Shown here: in pieces, positions 1 through 5,122 of the stretch
Numbering within the stretch: the stretch's first letter is position 1
Layout: each line of letters opens with the position of its first letter
NCBI GenBank assembly: GCA_030428345.1
Contig: JAUIBM010000276.1
Span: 1 to 5,122, forward strand
DNA from: Alphaproteobacteria bacterium
Lineage (GTDB): Bacteria > Pseudomonadota > Alphaproteobacteria > Rhizobiales > Rhizobiaceae
Reading direction: 5' to 3'
Length of the DNA: 5,122 nucleotides
The notes under the pieces: generated by a model
The model's database searches: none
Told to the model about the DNA's origin: nothing
Seen by the model: the letters and a program-made list of their open reading frames with translations, nothing else
Translations under genes and position numbers: made by a program

Positions 1-119
1 GTCACGCCATCGACATGGTCGATCACCTCGCCCACCTCGTAATCGCCCCAGCGATGCGGCTCTCCGGCGAGGGTGAAATCGTAATCGGTGAAATCCAGCC
101 CGTCGGGGATCACCAGATC
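1..119 (-). pseudogene. Mesaconyl-CoA hydratase-like (MaoC-fold) internal fragment
   Basis: Read on the minus strand from about 119 down to the left edge, the frame gives DLVIPDGLDF, then TDYDFTLAGEPHRW, then GDYEVGEVIDHVDGV, with a Thr codon begun at the edge. From memory of the family, this matches the linker and the start of the second MaoC-like (hotdog) domain of mesaconyl-CoA hydratase, where AGEP..WDDY.VGE.IDHVDG.T is typical. That enzyme hydrates mesaconyl-CoA to beta-methylmalyl-CoA in the ethylmalonyl-CoA pathway. Third codon positions in this frame are mostly G or C, and the opposing plus frame uses less typical codons (gta, cca, ggt, gaa). The first domain is absent: beyond about position 120 the DNA encodes methylmalonyl-CoA mutase on the other strand. 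The fragment continues off the left edge. It could be a real remnant or one side of a chimeric join. The MaoC-type assignment is fairly secure; the exact substrate is less so. Confidence 0.6.
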
Positions 120-821
120 GCCCGCATCCAGCGCACCCGCCGCAACCGCGACGAGGACGCCTGCAAAGCATCGCTGGCGGCGCTGGAAAACGTCGCGCGC
201 ACCGGCGAGGGCAATATCCTGGCCGCGGCAGTCGAGGCCGCCCGCGCCAGGGCGACGGTCGGCGAGATTTCCGCCGCCATGGAAAAGGCCTGGGGCCGGC
301 ATTCGGCGGTCACGCGAATGGTTTCCGGCGTCTACGGCGCCCATTACGGCGACGATCCGCGCTTTGCCGGCATTTCGAAGGAAATCGAGGATGTCGCCGG
401 CAGGCTCGGTCGCAAGCCGCGCGTCATGCTGGTGAAGATGGGCCAGGACGGCCACGATCGCGGCGCCAAGGTCATCGCCACCGCCTTCGCCGATCTGGGT
501 TTCGAGGTCGTCATCGGCCCGCTGTTTCAGACGCCGGACGAAGCCGCCGATCTCGCCATTGCCGAGGACGTGGACATTGTCGGCGTCTCCTCGCATGCCG
601 CCGGGCATCTGACGCTTGCGCCCATGCTGATCGACGCGCTCGGCAAGCGCAATGCGGCGGACAAGATCGTCATCTGCGGCGGCGTCATCCCGTCGCAGGA
701 TTATGAAGCGCTGAAGAAGGCGGGCGTCGCCGCGATCTATGGTCCGGGCACCAATATCCTCGATTCCGCATCCGGCCTGCTGGCGCTGATGCGCGAACAG
801 CTGCGCGGGCGCAACCGCTGA
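108..821 (+). CDS. Methylmalonyl-CoA mutase, C-terminal part with B12-binding domain (5'-truncated)
   Basis: This is the C-terminal third of an adenosylcobalamin-dependent mutase that interconverts (R)-methylmalonyl-CoA and succinyl-CoA in the cytoplasm. Counting from the Asp codon at 108, residues 1-80 resemble the linker between the catalytic barrel and the cobalamin domain (QIARIQ, GNILAAAVEAARARATVGEIS, WGRH). Residues 104-237 are the Rossmann-like B12 domain. The base-off signature DGHDRG lies at residues 114-119 (nt 447-464), with the cobalt-ligating His at 453-455, and the GG loop is at residues 191-192. The usual SxL motif reads Ser-Ser-His here (nt 588-596). The barrel is missing, and similarity fades at about 108, where an antisense hydratase reading takes over. 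The frame stays open to position 3 and has an ATG at 15, but there is no ribosome site and nothing convincingly mutase-like before 108, so that ATG is unlikely to be a real start. The stop is TGA at 819. Confidence 0.88.
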   Translation, partial: DHQIARIQRTRRNRDEDACKASLAALENVARTGEGNILAAAVEAARARATVGEISAAMEKAWGRHSAVTRMVSGVYGAHYGDDPRFAGISKEIEDVAGRLGRKPRVMLVKMGQDGHDRGAKVIATAFADLGFEVVIGPLFQTPDEAADLAIAEDVDIVGVSSHAAGHLTLAPMLIDALGKRNAADKIVICGGVIPSQDYEALKKAGVAAIYGPGTNILDSASGLLALMREQLRGRNR

Positions 822-840
822 ACCGGTTCCGCGAAGAGCG

Positions 841-862
841 TCAGGCGGATCGATCCGCCTGA
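841..862. terminator. Perfect 22-bp palindrome, possible terminator after the mutase gene
   Basis: The arm TCAGGCGGATC is followed directly by its exact reverse complement. Folded as RNA it gives a stem of about 9 bp with a TCGA loop, 19 bases after the mutase stop. The downstream bases (TGCATCTTCTTGG) are only mildly T-rich, so intrinsic termination is plausible but not clear. A protein-binding palindrome upstream of the next gene (start 938) is the alternative. Confidence 0.5.
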
Positions 863-937
863 TGCATCTTCTTGGGGCGGGCGGCGCTTCATGAAGGGCG
901 GCAAATCGCGTATCCGTGCAGCGAACCGGAGCGCGCC

Positions 938-1723
938 ATGTTCTTCATCCTGTCGAAACTGTTCTGGGCGGTGGCCAGACCGCTGAATTTCCTGTTCCTG
1001 CTCGCGCTGGCGTCGGGGCTACTGGGCAAGCTCGGCTTCCGCCGGCTGGCGCGCACGGGCTTCGTCCTCTCCGCGATCCTCTTCGCCGCGATAGGCTTCA
1101 CGCAATTGCCCGATCTGCTGATGAACCAGCTGGAAACGATCGTGCCGGAAACCGAGCTTCCGGCCGAGCCCGCCGGGATCATCGTGCTGGGCGGCGGCAT
1201 CGGCACGCAGAGCGCCAGCGGCGGCGTCGGGTATCATCTGGGCGAAGCGGCCGACAGGTTGGTCAAGGGACTGGAACTGCGCAGGCGCTATCCGAACGCC
1301 CGCTTCATTTACAGCGGCGGCAGCGGCGCCCTTCTGACCGATGAACTGGCGGAGGCGTTCGGGGCGCAGGCGGCGGTGCAGGCGCTGTACGGCGACGGAC
1401 GGGGCATGGAGCTGGAATCGCAGTCGCGCACCACCTGGGAGAATGCGGAGCGCGTGGCGGAGATGATCGGACAGCAATCGTCCGGCCAGTGGATCCTCGT
1501 CACCTCCGCGTTTCACATGTCCCGCGCCATCGGCTGCTTCCGAACGGTCGGGATCGATGTCGTTCCCGCCCCGACCGACTTTCGCGCCGAGGCGCTGCAA
1601 TTCCCCTGGCTGATGGACGAATCGCCGATCCAGTTCCTGAAAGCCAGCCTGCTGGTGAAGGAATGGATCGGCCTTTTCGCCTATTACGCAACGGGGCGGA
1701 CGGGGGCGCTTCTTCCGCGCTGA
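938..1723 (+). CDS. YdcF/ElyC-type DUF218 membrane-anchored protein
   Basis: The product is a 261-residue protein of the DUF218 (YdcF/SanA/ElyC) family. Two hydrophobic segments lie at the N-terminus, at about residues 14-31 and 41-56. The DUF218 fold follows from about residue 79 to 245. Visible family motifs are IIVLGGG (81-87), YSGGSG (125-130), SRTTWENA (163-170) and LVTSAFHMSRA (187-197). The two-helix architecture is like E. coli ElyC, which is linked to envelope and peptidoglycan maintenance; the biochemical activity of the family is not settled. The ATG at 938 is chosen because GGAG at 928-931 sits 6 bases upstream and the protein then starts directly before the first helix. The frame extends to an ATG at 872, but that adds 22 polar residues without a ribosome site. 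The gene lies 116 bases after the mutase gene, behind a palindrome, so it is probably transcribed separately. The substrate and role in this organism are unknown. Confidence 0.85.
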   Translation: MFFILSKLFWAVARPLNFLFLLALASGLLGKLGFRRLARTGFVLSAILFAAIGFTQLPDLLMNQLETIVPETELPAEPAGIIVLGGGIGTQSASGGVGYHLGEAADRLVKGLELRRRYPNARFIYSGGSGALLTDELAEAFGAQAAVQALYGDGRGMELESQSRTTWENAERVAEMIGQQSSGQWILVTSAFHMSRAIGCFRTVGIDVVPAPTDFRAEALQFPWLMDESPIQFLKASLLVKEWIGLFAYYATGRTGALLPR

Positions 1724-1753
1724 ATTGCCGCCGGGCGATGCTTTATTTCATCA

Positions 1754-1779
1754 GGCCCGGTTGATAAGGAAACCGGGTC
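1754..1779. terminator. Stem-loop downstream of the DUF218 gene, weak terminator candidate
   Basis: CCCGGTT (1756-1762) pairs exactly with AACCGGG (1771-1777) around the 8-base loop GATAAGGA. A G-U and a G-C pair extend the stem to 9 bp. It begins 31 bases after the DUF218 stop. No T-run follows, so it is at best a rho-assisted or 3'-end-protecting structure. Confidence 0.35.
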
Positions 1780-1883
1780 GATACCGTGCGGATTCCGCCA
1801 CCGGCGATGCTTCGATCATGCCCGACCGCTCCCTCCGGCTAAGCACGCCGCCCCACGCAGGCCGAGACAGGAAAACCGATTTC

Positions 1884-2912
1884 ATGCAGCCCTTGCTGAA
1901 GACCTTGGCGACCTTGCTGCTCGGGGGAGTCGGTGCGTTTGCCGCGACGCGCCTGGGGCTGCCGGCGCCGCTGATCATCGGCCCTGCGATCCTTGTCACC
2001 ATCGCCGGCCTCATCGGCCTGCCGGCGCAAATTCCCTCGCTGCTGCGCGACTGCGTGTTCGTCATCCTGGGCTGCGTCATGGGAGCCGGCGTCACGCCGC
2101 AGGTGCTGCAGGCGGCCTATGCCTGGCCGTTGAGCCTGGTTCTGCTCGTCCTGTGCGTGGCCGCGATCATGGCCGTCACCGCCAGGCTGCTGCAAAAAAT
2201 GTTCGGGCAGGATCGCCTCACGGCGGTCCTGTCCTCGGCGCCCGGACATCTCAGCTTCGTCATGGGGCTGGGCGCGGATTCGGGCGGCAACATGGCCGCC
2301 ATCAGCATCATCCAGTCCATCCGCCTGCTCTCGCTTACCCTCATCGTGCCGATTTTCGTGACCGCGTTCGGCCACGCCCTGCCGCAGGTGGCGGCGTCCG
2401 CTTCAACTGTCCTTGCGCCAGTCATCCTGCTGGTGCTGCTGACGATCGCCGCCGCCGCCGGAATAGGCCTGCGCCGCGTCGGCATGCCCGCCGCCTACCT
2501 GATGGGCGGGCTCTTGATCTCGAGCGCCGCGCATATTTCGGGATTGGTGGAGGGGACGATTCCTGCCTGGCTTTCCGTGCCGGCCTATGTGGCGATGGGT
2601 TCGCTGATCGGAAGCCGGTTCGCCGGCGTCAGCCTGCACGACCTCGGCCAATACGCGCTTGCCGGGCTGATCAGCACGTTCGCCACGGTGGCGATCGCCG
2701 CCCTCGGCGCGTGGATCGCATCGCAGGCAACCGGACTGCCGCTCGGCCAGGTGCTGATCGCATTCGCCCCGGGTGGCGTGGAAACCATGTCGGCGCTTGC
2801 CTTGCTCATGCATGCCGATCCCACCTATGTCGCCGCCCATCACGTGCTGAGGCTGTTCGTGCTGACGGCGCTCATTCCGCTGTTTCTGGGACGCCGCGCA
2901 CGCCGGAGCTAA
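1884..2912 (+). CDS. AbrB-family polytopic inner-membrane protein
   Basis: The product is a 342-residue very hydrophobic protein of the AbrB family (Pfam PF05145), which consists of two tandem copies of a membrane module. The name comes from an E. coli membrane protein and has nothing to do with the Bacillus AbrB regulator; old annotations as ammonia monooxygenase are unsupported. The first copy shows LPAPLIIGP (26-34), then APGHLSFVMGLGAD (119-132) with SIRLL following. The second repeats the pattern as MPAAYLMGGLL (201-211), APGGVETMSALALLMHAD (295-312) and HHVLR (319-323). A transport-related role is often guessed, but no substrate is established. The ATG at 1884 is preferred because the protein then starts just before the first helix; AGGA at 1869-1872 is a weak, slightly distant ribosome site. 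In-frame ATGs at 1725 and 1818 would add polar, low-complexity residues. No functional link to either neighbour is evident. Confidence 0.85.
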   Translation: MQPLLKTLATLLLGGVGAFAATRLGLPAPLIIGPAILVTIAGLIGLPAQIPSLLRDCVFVILGCVMGAGVTPQVLQAAYAWPLSLVLLVLCVAAIMAVTARLLQKMFGQDRLTAVLSSAPGHLSFVMGLGADSGGNMAAISIIQSIRLLSLTLIVPIFVTAFGHALPQVAASASTVLAPVILLVLLTIAAAAGIGLRRVGMPAAYLMGGLLISSAAHISGLVEGTIPAWLSVPAYVAMGSLIGSRFAGVSLHDLGQYALAGLISTFATVAIAALGAWIASQATGLPLGQVLIAFAPGGVETMSALALLMHADPTYVAAHHVLRLFVLTALIPLFLGRRARRS

Positions 2913-3132
2913 CATTGCCGGCTGCAAGGACGCGATCGGCCGTATCGCTCATTTAGCGGAAACTCATCCAAAACTTGACTCCCCGTCCGGGCCCGGCGCA
3001 TCCTTGGAGAAGAGGATGTTCGACCTTGCGTTGTGACCTGCGGAGATTGCACCGCGCCTGCCGCCATCGCCAGTCCGGGGGGAGAGCACGCGGGTCGGGG
3101 CTGACGCAGATCGATCGGGAGAAGTGGGAAGC

Positions 3133-3167
3133 GGCGCCGCGCCAGTCAGCGCGAGCGCCAATATTTT
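3133..3167 (+). terminator. Terminator or attenuator-like hairpin in the aglE leader
   Basis: GGCGCCGCGC (3133-3142) pairs with GCGCG plus GCGCC (3149-3153 and 3155-3159), leaving one bulged A at 3154 and a 6-base loop CAGTCA. The stem therefore has 10 G-C pairs and is followed at once by AATATTTT (3160-3167). That is the layout of an intrinsic terminator on the plus strand. It lies about 220 bases after the upstream gene's stop and 51 bases before the aglE start. It may either end read-through transcription or attenuate the aglE transcript. Confidence 0.5.
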
Positions 3168-3206
3168 CGCCCAGGCATGCGGGCCCCGTGCGGCCCTACA
3201 ATCATC

Positions 3207-3212
3207 GGAGGA
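3207..3212 (+). promoter_or_regulatory. Strong Shine-Dalgarno site of aglE
   Basis: GGAGGA lies 6 bases before the ATG at 3219, which is close to ideal. It fixes the start there, ahead of the signal peptide, and rules out the in-frame ATG at 3177, whose extra residues contain no secretion signal. Confidence 0.85.
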
Positions 3213-3218
3213 AATCAT

Positions 3219-4583
3219 ATGAAGCTGACATTTTGTGCAAGCGTGGCGCTGGCAGCCCTCGTCGCCACGGCGGGTTCGGCCATTGCCGCGGATCTGAAAT
3301 TCGAACCGGGCAAGGACGCGAAGTTCAACTGGAAGAGCTATGAGGACTTCAAGAGCGCCCATGGCGATCTGAAGGGACAGACGCTGACCATTTTCGGCCC
3401 ATGGCGCGGCGAGGACGAGAAGCTGGCCCAGTCCGTGCTCGAATATTTCCGCGAAGCGACGGGCGTCGACGTCAAATATTCGTCCTCGGAAAATTACGAA
3501 CAGCAGATCGTCATCGACACCCAGGCCGGCAGCCCGCCGGATATCGCCATTCTTCCGCAGCCGGGCCTGATCGCCGATCTGGCGTCCAAGGGCTTCCTCA
3601 CCCCGCTTGGCGACGAAACGAAGGATTGGCTCCTGGCAAACTACGCCGCCGGCCAGTCCTGGGTCGATCTGGGAAGCTACAAGGGCAAGGACGGCGAGAA
3701 GGCGCTCTACGCCTTCCCTTACAAGATCGACGTGAAGTCGCTGGTCTGGTACGTACCGGAGAATTTCGAGGATGCCGGTTATGAGGTTCCCCAGACCATG
3801 GAGGAACTCAAGGCCCTGACCGAGAAGATCGTCGCCGATGGCGGCACGCCCTGGTGCATCGGGCTGGGTTCGGGCGGCGCGACCGGCTGGCCGGCGACCG
3901 ACTGGGTCGAGGATCTGATGTTGCGGACCCAGAAGCCGGAAGTCTACGACCAGTGGATCACCAACGAGATTCCGTTCACGGACGAACGGGTCGTCGGCGC
4001 GATCGAGGAATTCGGCTGGTTCGCCCGCAACGACAAGAATGTCGACGGCGGCGCGGCGGCGGTGGCCACCACGGATTTCCGCGACAGCCCCAAGGGCCTC
4101 TTCGCCTCGCCGCCCAAATGCTATCTGCACCATCAGGCGTCGTTCATTCCGTCGTTCTTCCCCGAGGGCACGAAGCTCGGCGTGGACGCCGATTTCTTCT
4201 ATTTCCCCGCCTATGCGGGCAAGGATCTCGGCAAGCCGGTCCTGGGCGCGGGAACGCTGGCGATGATCACCAAGGACGGGCCGGCGGCGCGCGCCTTCAT
4301 CCAGTTCCTTGAAACGCCGATCGCCCACGAGGTGTGGATGGCGCAGTCCAGCTTCCAGACGCCGCTCAAGAGCGTCAATGCCGACGCGTATGCCAATGCG
4401 CCCATGAAGAAGCAGGGCAACATCCTGCTCAACGCCACTACCTTCCGCTTTGACGGCTCGGATCTGATGCCCGGAAAGATCGGCGCCGGCGCATTCTGGA
4501 CCGGCATGGTCGATTATGCGGGCGGCAAGCCGGCCGAAGAAGTCGCCGCCGACATTCAGAAGGCCTGGGACTCGATCAAGTAG
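3219..4583 (+). CDS. aglE: Periplasmic alpha-glucoside-binding protein AglE (ABC importer)
   Basis: The product is a 454-residue extracellular solute-binding protein (family 1, maltose-binding type) that captures alpha-glucosides in the periplasm and hands them to the AglF/AglG permease. Residues 1-23 form a signal peptide (MKLT start, hydrophobic core, AIA then ADLK), so cleavage after Ala23 is expected. There is no lipobox. The mature protein shows stretches I recall from rhizobial AglE: LTIFGPWRGED (56-66), YSSSENYEQQIVIDTQAGSP (87-106), ILPQPGLIADLA (111-122), PYKIDVKSLVWYVPENFEDA (167-186), WCIGLGSGGATGWPATDWVE (212-231), and PGKIGAGAFWTGMVDYAGGK near the C-terminus. Aromatic residues throughout fit sugar stacking. 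The mature protein has only two cysteines (213 and 301), possibly a disulfide. The permease gene follows after 68 bases in the same direction. In Sinorhizobium, agl substrates include sucrose, maltose and trehalose; specificity here is inferred. Confidence 0.93.
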   Translation: MKLTFCASVALAALVATAGSAIAADLKFEPGKDAKFNWKSYEDFKSAHGDLKGQTLTIFGPWRGEDEKLAQSVLEYFREATGVDVKYSSSENYEQQIVIDTQAGSPPDIAILPQPGLIADLASKGFLTPLGDETKDWLLANYAAGQSWVDLGSYKGKDGEKALYAFPYKIDVKSLVWYVPENFEDAGYEVPQTMEELKALTEKIVADGGTPWCIGLGSGGATGWPATDWVEDLMLRTQKPEVYDQWITNEIPFTDERVVGAIEEFGWFARNDKNVDGGAAAVATTDFRDSPKGLFASPPKCYLHHQASFIPSFFPEGTKLGVDADFFYFPAYAGKDLGKPVLGAGTLAMITKDGPAARAFIQFLETPIAHEVWMAQSSFQTPLKSVNADAYANAPMKKQGNILLNATTFRFDGSDLMPGKIGAGAFWTGMVDYAGGKPAEEVAADIQKAWDSIK

Positions 4584-4602
4584 GCACGGGTCCGCGAATA
4601 GC

Positions 4603-4631
4603 GCGCCGGGGCTGAATATCGGCCCCGGCGC
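4603..4631 (+). promoter_or_regulatory. Perfect 10-bp stem-loop between aglE and aglF
   Basis: GCGCCGGGGC (4603-4612) is the exact reverse complement of GCCCCGGCGC (4622-4631), around the 9-base loop TGAATATCG. It starts 19 bases after the aglE stop and ends 20 bases before the aglF start, and no T-run follows. By analogy with structures after malE in enteric bacteria, such a stem may protect the 3' end of the binding-protein message or partly terminate transcription. Either would make AglE more abundant than the permeases. The structure is directly visible; the role is inferred. Confidence 0.65.
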
Positions 4632-4636
4632 CTCAA

Positions 4637-4644
4637 GAGGGGGA
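4637..4644 (+). promoter_or_regulatory. Shine-Dalgarno region setting the GTG start of aglF
   Basis: The purine stretch GAGGGGGA ends 7 bases before the GTG at 4652. No ATG in this frame occurs before residue 101, which would cut off two membrane helices, so this site decides the start. Confidence 0.65.
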
Positions 4645-4651
4645 ACAGGCC

Positions 4652-5122
4652 GTGCTTCATCAGATCTTTCTGGCTCTCTTTGCCGTCATTGTCGCGATTG
4701 CGGCCTCGCTCGGTTATTTCTGGGGCTCCAACTGGCTGCTCGACCGCCTGTTCCCGTTCAAGGACGGTGAAAACCCCAACGCGATCGCCAATCAGCGGCG
4801 CGCGACCGCGATCCGCCCTTGGCTGTTTCTCGGGCCGGCGATCCTGGCGCTCGGCGTCTACCTCGTCTACCCGGTCTTCGGCACGCTGATCCTCAGCCTG
4901 TACGATCGCGACGGGCAGATCTTTGTGGGCCTCGCCAATTATCGCTGGCTGATGGTCGATGACGGCTTTCGCGAATCCATGTTCAACAACATGCTCTGGC
5001 TGCTGGTCGTCCCCACGCTCGCGACCTTTTTCGGGCTGATCGTTGCCGTGCTCACCGATCGCATCTGGTGGGGAAACATCGCCAAGAGCCTGATCTTCAT
5101 GCCGATGGCGATTTCCTTCGTC
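4652..5122 (+). CDS. aglF: Alpha-glucoside ABC transporter permease AglF (3'-truncated by the window)
   Basis: This is the N-terminal 157 residues of an inner-membrane permease of the maltose/alpha-glucoside type (MalF-like, BPD_transp_1 fold), which forms the translocation channel with a second permease. Hydrophobic segments lie at about residues 5-29, 57-80 and 113-136. Stretches I recall from rhizobial AglF are RPWLFLGPAILALG (55-68), VYLVYPVFGTLILSLYDRDG (69-88), FVGLANYRWL (91-100), FNNMLWLLVVP (111-121), and TDRIWWGNIAKSLIFMPMAI (135-154). The frame is open to the last base. The EAA loop that contacts the ATPase would lie beyond the edge. The start is a GTG, which simple ATG-based gene finding misses. 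The gene follows aglE by 68 bases, with a stem-loop in between, and is very likely co-transcribed. aglG, aglA (alpha-glucosidase) and aglK (ATPase) are expected downstream from the known Sinorhizobium operon. Confidence 0.9.
   Translation, partial: MLHQIFLALFAVIVAIAASLGYFWGSNWLLDRLFPFKDGENPNAIANQRRATAIRPWLFLGPAILALGVYLVYPVFGTLILSLYDRDGQIFVGLANYRWLMVDDGFRESMFNNMLWLLVVPTLATFFGLIVAVLTDRIWWGNIAKSLIFMPMAISFV

Larger units (their letters stand above)
2913..3218. other. 306-base non-coding leader upstream of aglE
   Basis: No protein-like reading frame was recognised here in either strand. The region probably carries the promoter and control sites of the sugar-import operon. Visible elements are a TTGACT hexamer (2975-2980) without a convincing -10 partner, a 10-bp palindrome CCGGGCCCGG (2987-2996), the GATCGATC palindrome (3109-3116), a GC-rich hairpin with a T-run (3133-3167), and a small GGGCC/GGCCC hairpin (3181-3195) just before the ribosome site. 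No divergent regulator gene is present: the upstream neighbour points the same way and is an unrelated membrane protein. Confidence 0.6.

Noticed and set aside
15..107. ATG at 15 as start of a complete 268-residue mutase-like protein
   Set aside because: There is no ribosome site in the 14 bases before it, the first about 31 residues do not convincingly resemble a mutase, and the opposite strand reads as a hydratase with better codon use.
1019..1600. Minus-strand frame of 193 codons opposite the DUF218 gene
   Set aside because: It is a shadow of a gene with clear family motifs and shows no motif of its own.
1839..2485. Minus-strand frames opposite the AbrB-family gene
   Set aside because: The translations are polar, His/Arg/Gln-rich shadows of hydrophobic codons, with no recognisable domain.
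2153..2956. Plus-strand 267-codon frame overlapping the AbrB-family gene
   Set aside because: It is an out-of-frame, Arg-rich translation of the membrane protein sequence with no recognisable family.
3015..3035. Six-codon mini-ORF (MFDLAL) in the aglE leader, with GGAG at 3006-3009
   Set aside because: It could be a leader peptide, but so short a frame with a purine-rich stretch upstream is expected by chance, and it does not overlap the hairpin at 3133-3159.
3155..3170. GCG-AATATT-CGC quasi-palindrome as an operator
   Set aside because: It has mismatched bases on both sides of the AATATT core, and the same bases are better explained as the 3' arm and T-run of the hairpin.
3197..3202. TACAAT as a -10 box for aglE
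   Set aside because: There is no -35 match at the proper distance, and transcription would begin inside the Shine-Dalgarno site.
2964..4328. Long open frame on the minus strand (454 codons) opposite aglE
   Set aside because: It lies almost wholly antisense to a well-recognised gene, its translation is rich in Arg, Gly and Ala without family motifs, and GC-rich codon bias commonly leaves such antisense frames open. The equal length to AglE is coincidence.
4516..4889. Two ATG-started plus-strand frames over the aglE end and aglF start
   Set aside because: Both are out of frame with aglE and aglF, Ser/Arg-rich and without motifs. The GTG-started frame from 4652 gives a clear permease.

Overview
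The window looks like high-GC alphaproteobacterial chromosome, most likely Hyphomicrobiales (Rhizobiales) or Rhodobacterales. The basis is recognition of protein families: an AglE/AglF-type alpha-glucoside ABC importer, a methylmalonyl-CoA mutase, a mesaconyl-CoA hydratase-like piece of the ethylmalonyl-CoA pathway, a YdcF/ElyC-type DUF218 protein and an AbrB-family membrane protein. GC-rich third positions agree. No phage, IS, CRISPR, tRNA or rRNA signature was seen.

Layout. Bases 1 to about 119 read best on the minus strand, as an internal fragment of a mesaconyl-CoA hydratase (MaoC-fold). From about 108 to 821 the plus strand encodes the C-terminal part of methylmalonyl-CoA mutase with a full cobalamin-binding domain. 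The two fragments abut in opposite orientation, both broken in mid-gene, so a rearrangement or an assembly/amplification chimera lies near 108-120. A perfect palindrome at 841-862 follows the mutase and may end its transcript. At 938-1723 is a two-helix-anchored DUF218 protein (YdcF/ElyC type). After a 160-base spacer with a small hairpin, 1884-2912 encodes a polytopic AbrB-family membrane protein. A 306-base leader (2913-3218) holds a terminator-like hairpin and a strong Shine-Dalgarno site. It precedes aglE (3219-4583), a periplasmic alpha-glucoside-binding protein. A perfect 10-bp stem-loop separates aglE from the inner-membrane permease gene aglF, which starts with GTG at 4652 and runs off the right edge.

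How the genes work together. aglE and aglF are the start of a sugar-import operon; the partner permease, glucosidase and ATPase would be expected beyond the edge. The mutase and the hydratase fragment belong to connected acyl-CoA pathways (propionyl-CoA/methylmalonyl-CoA and ethylmalonyl-CoA). The DUF218 and AbrB-family genes have no evident link to either. Nothing here amounts to a new biological system. The items most worth a second look are the inverted junction at the left end, the hairpin in the aglE leader and the aglE-aglF stem-loop.
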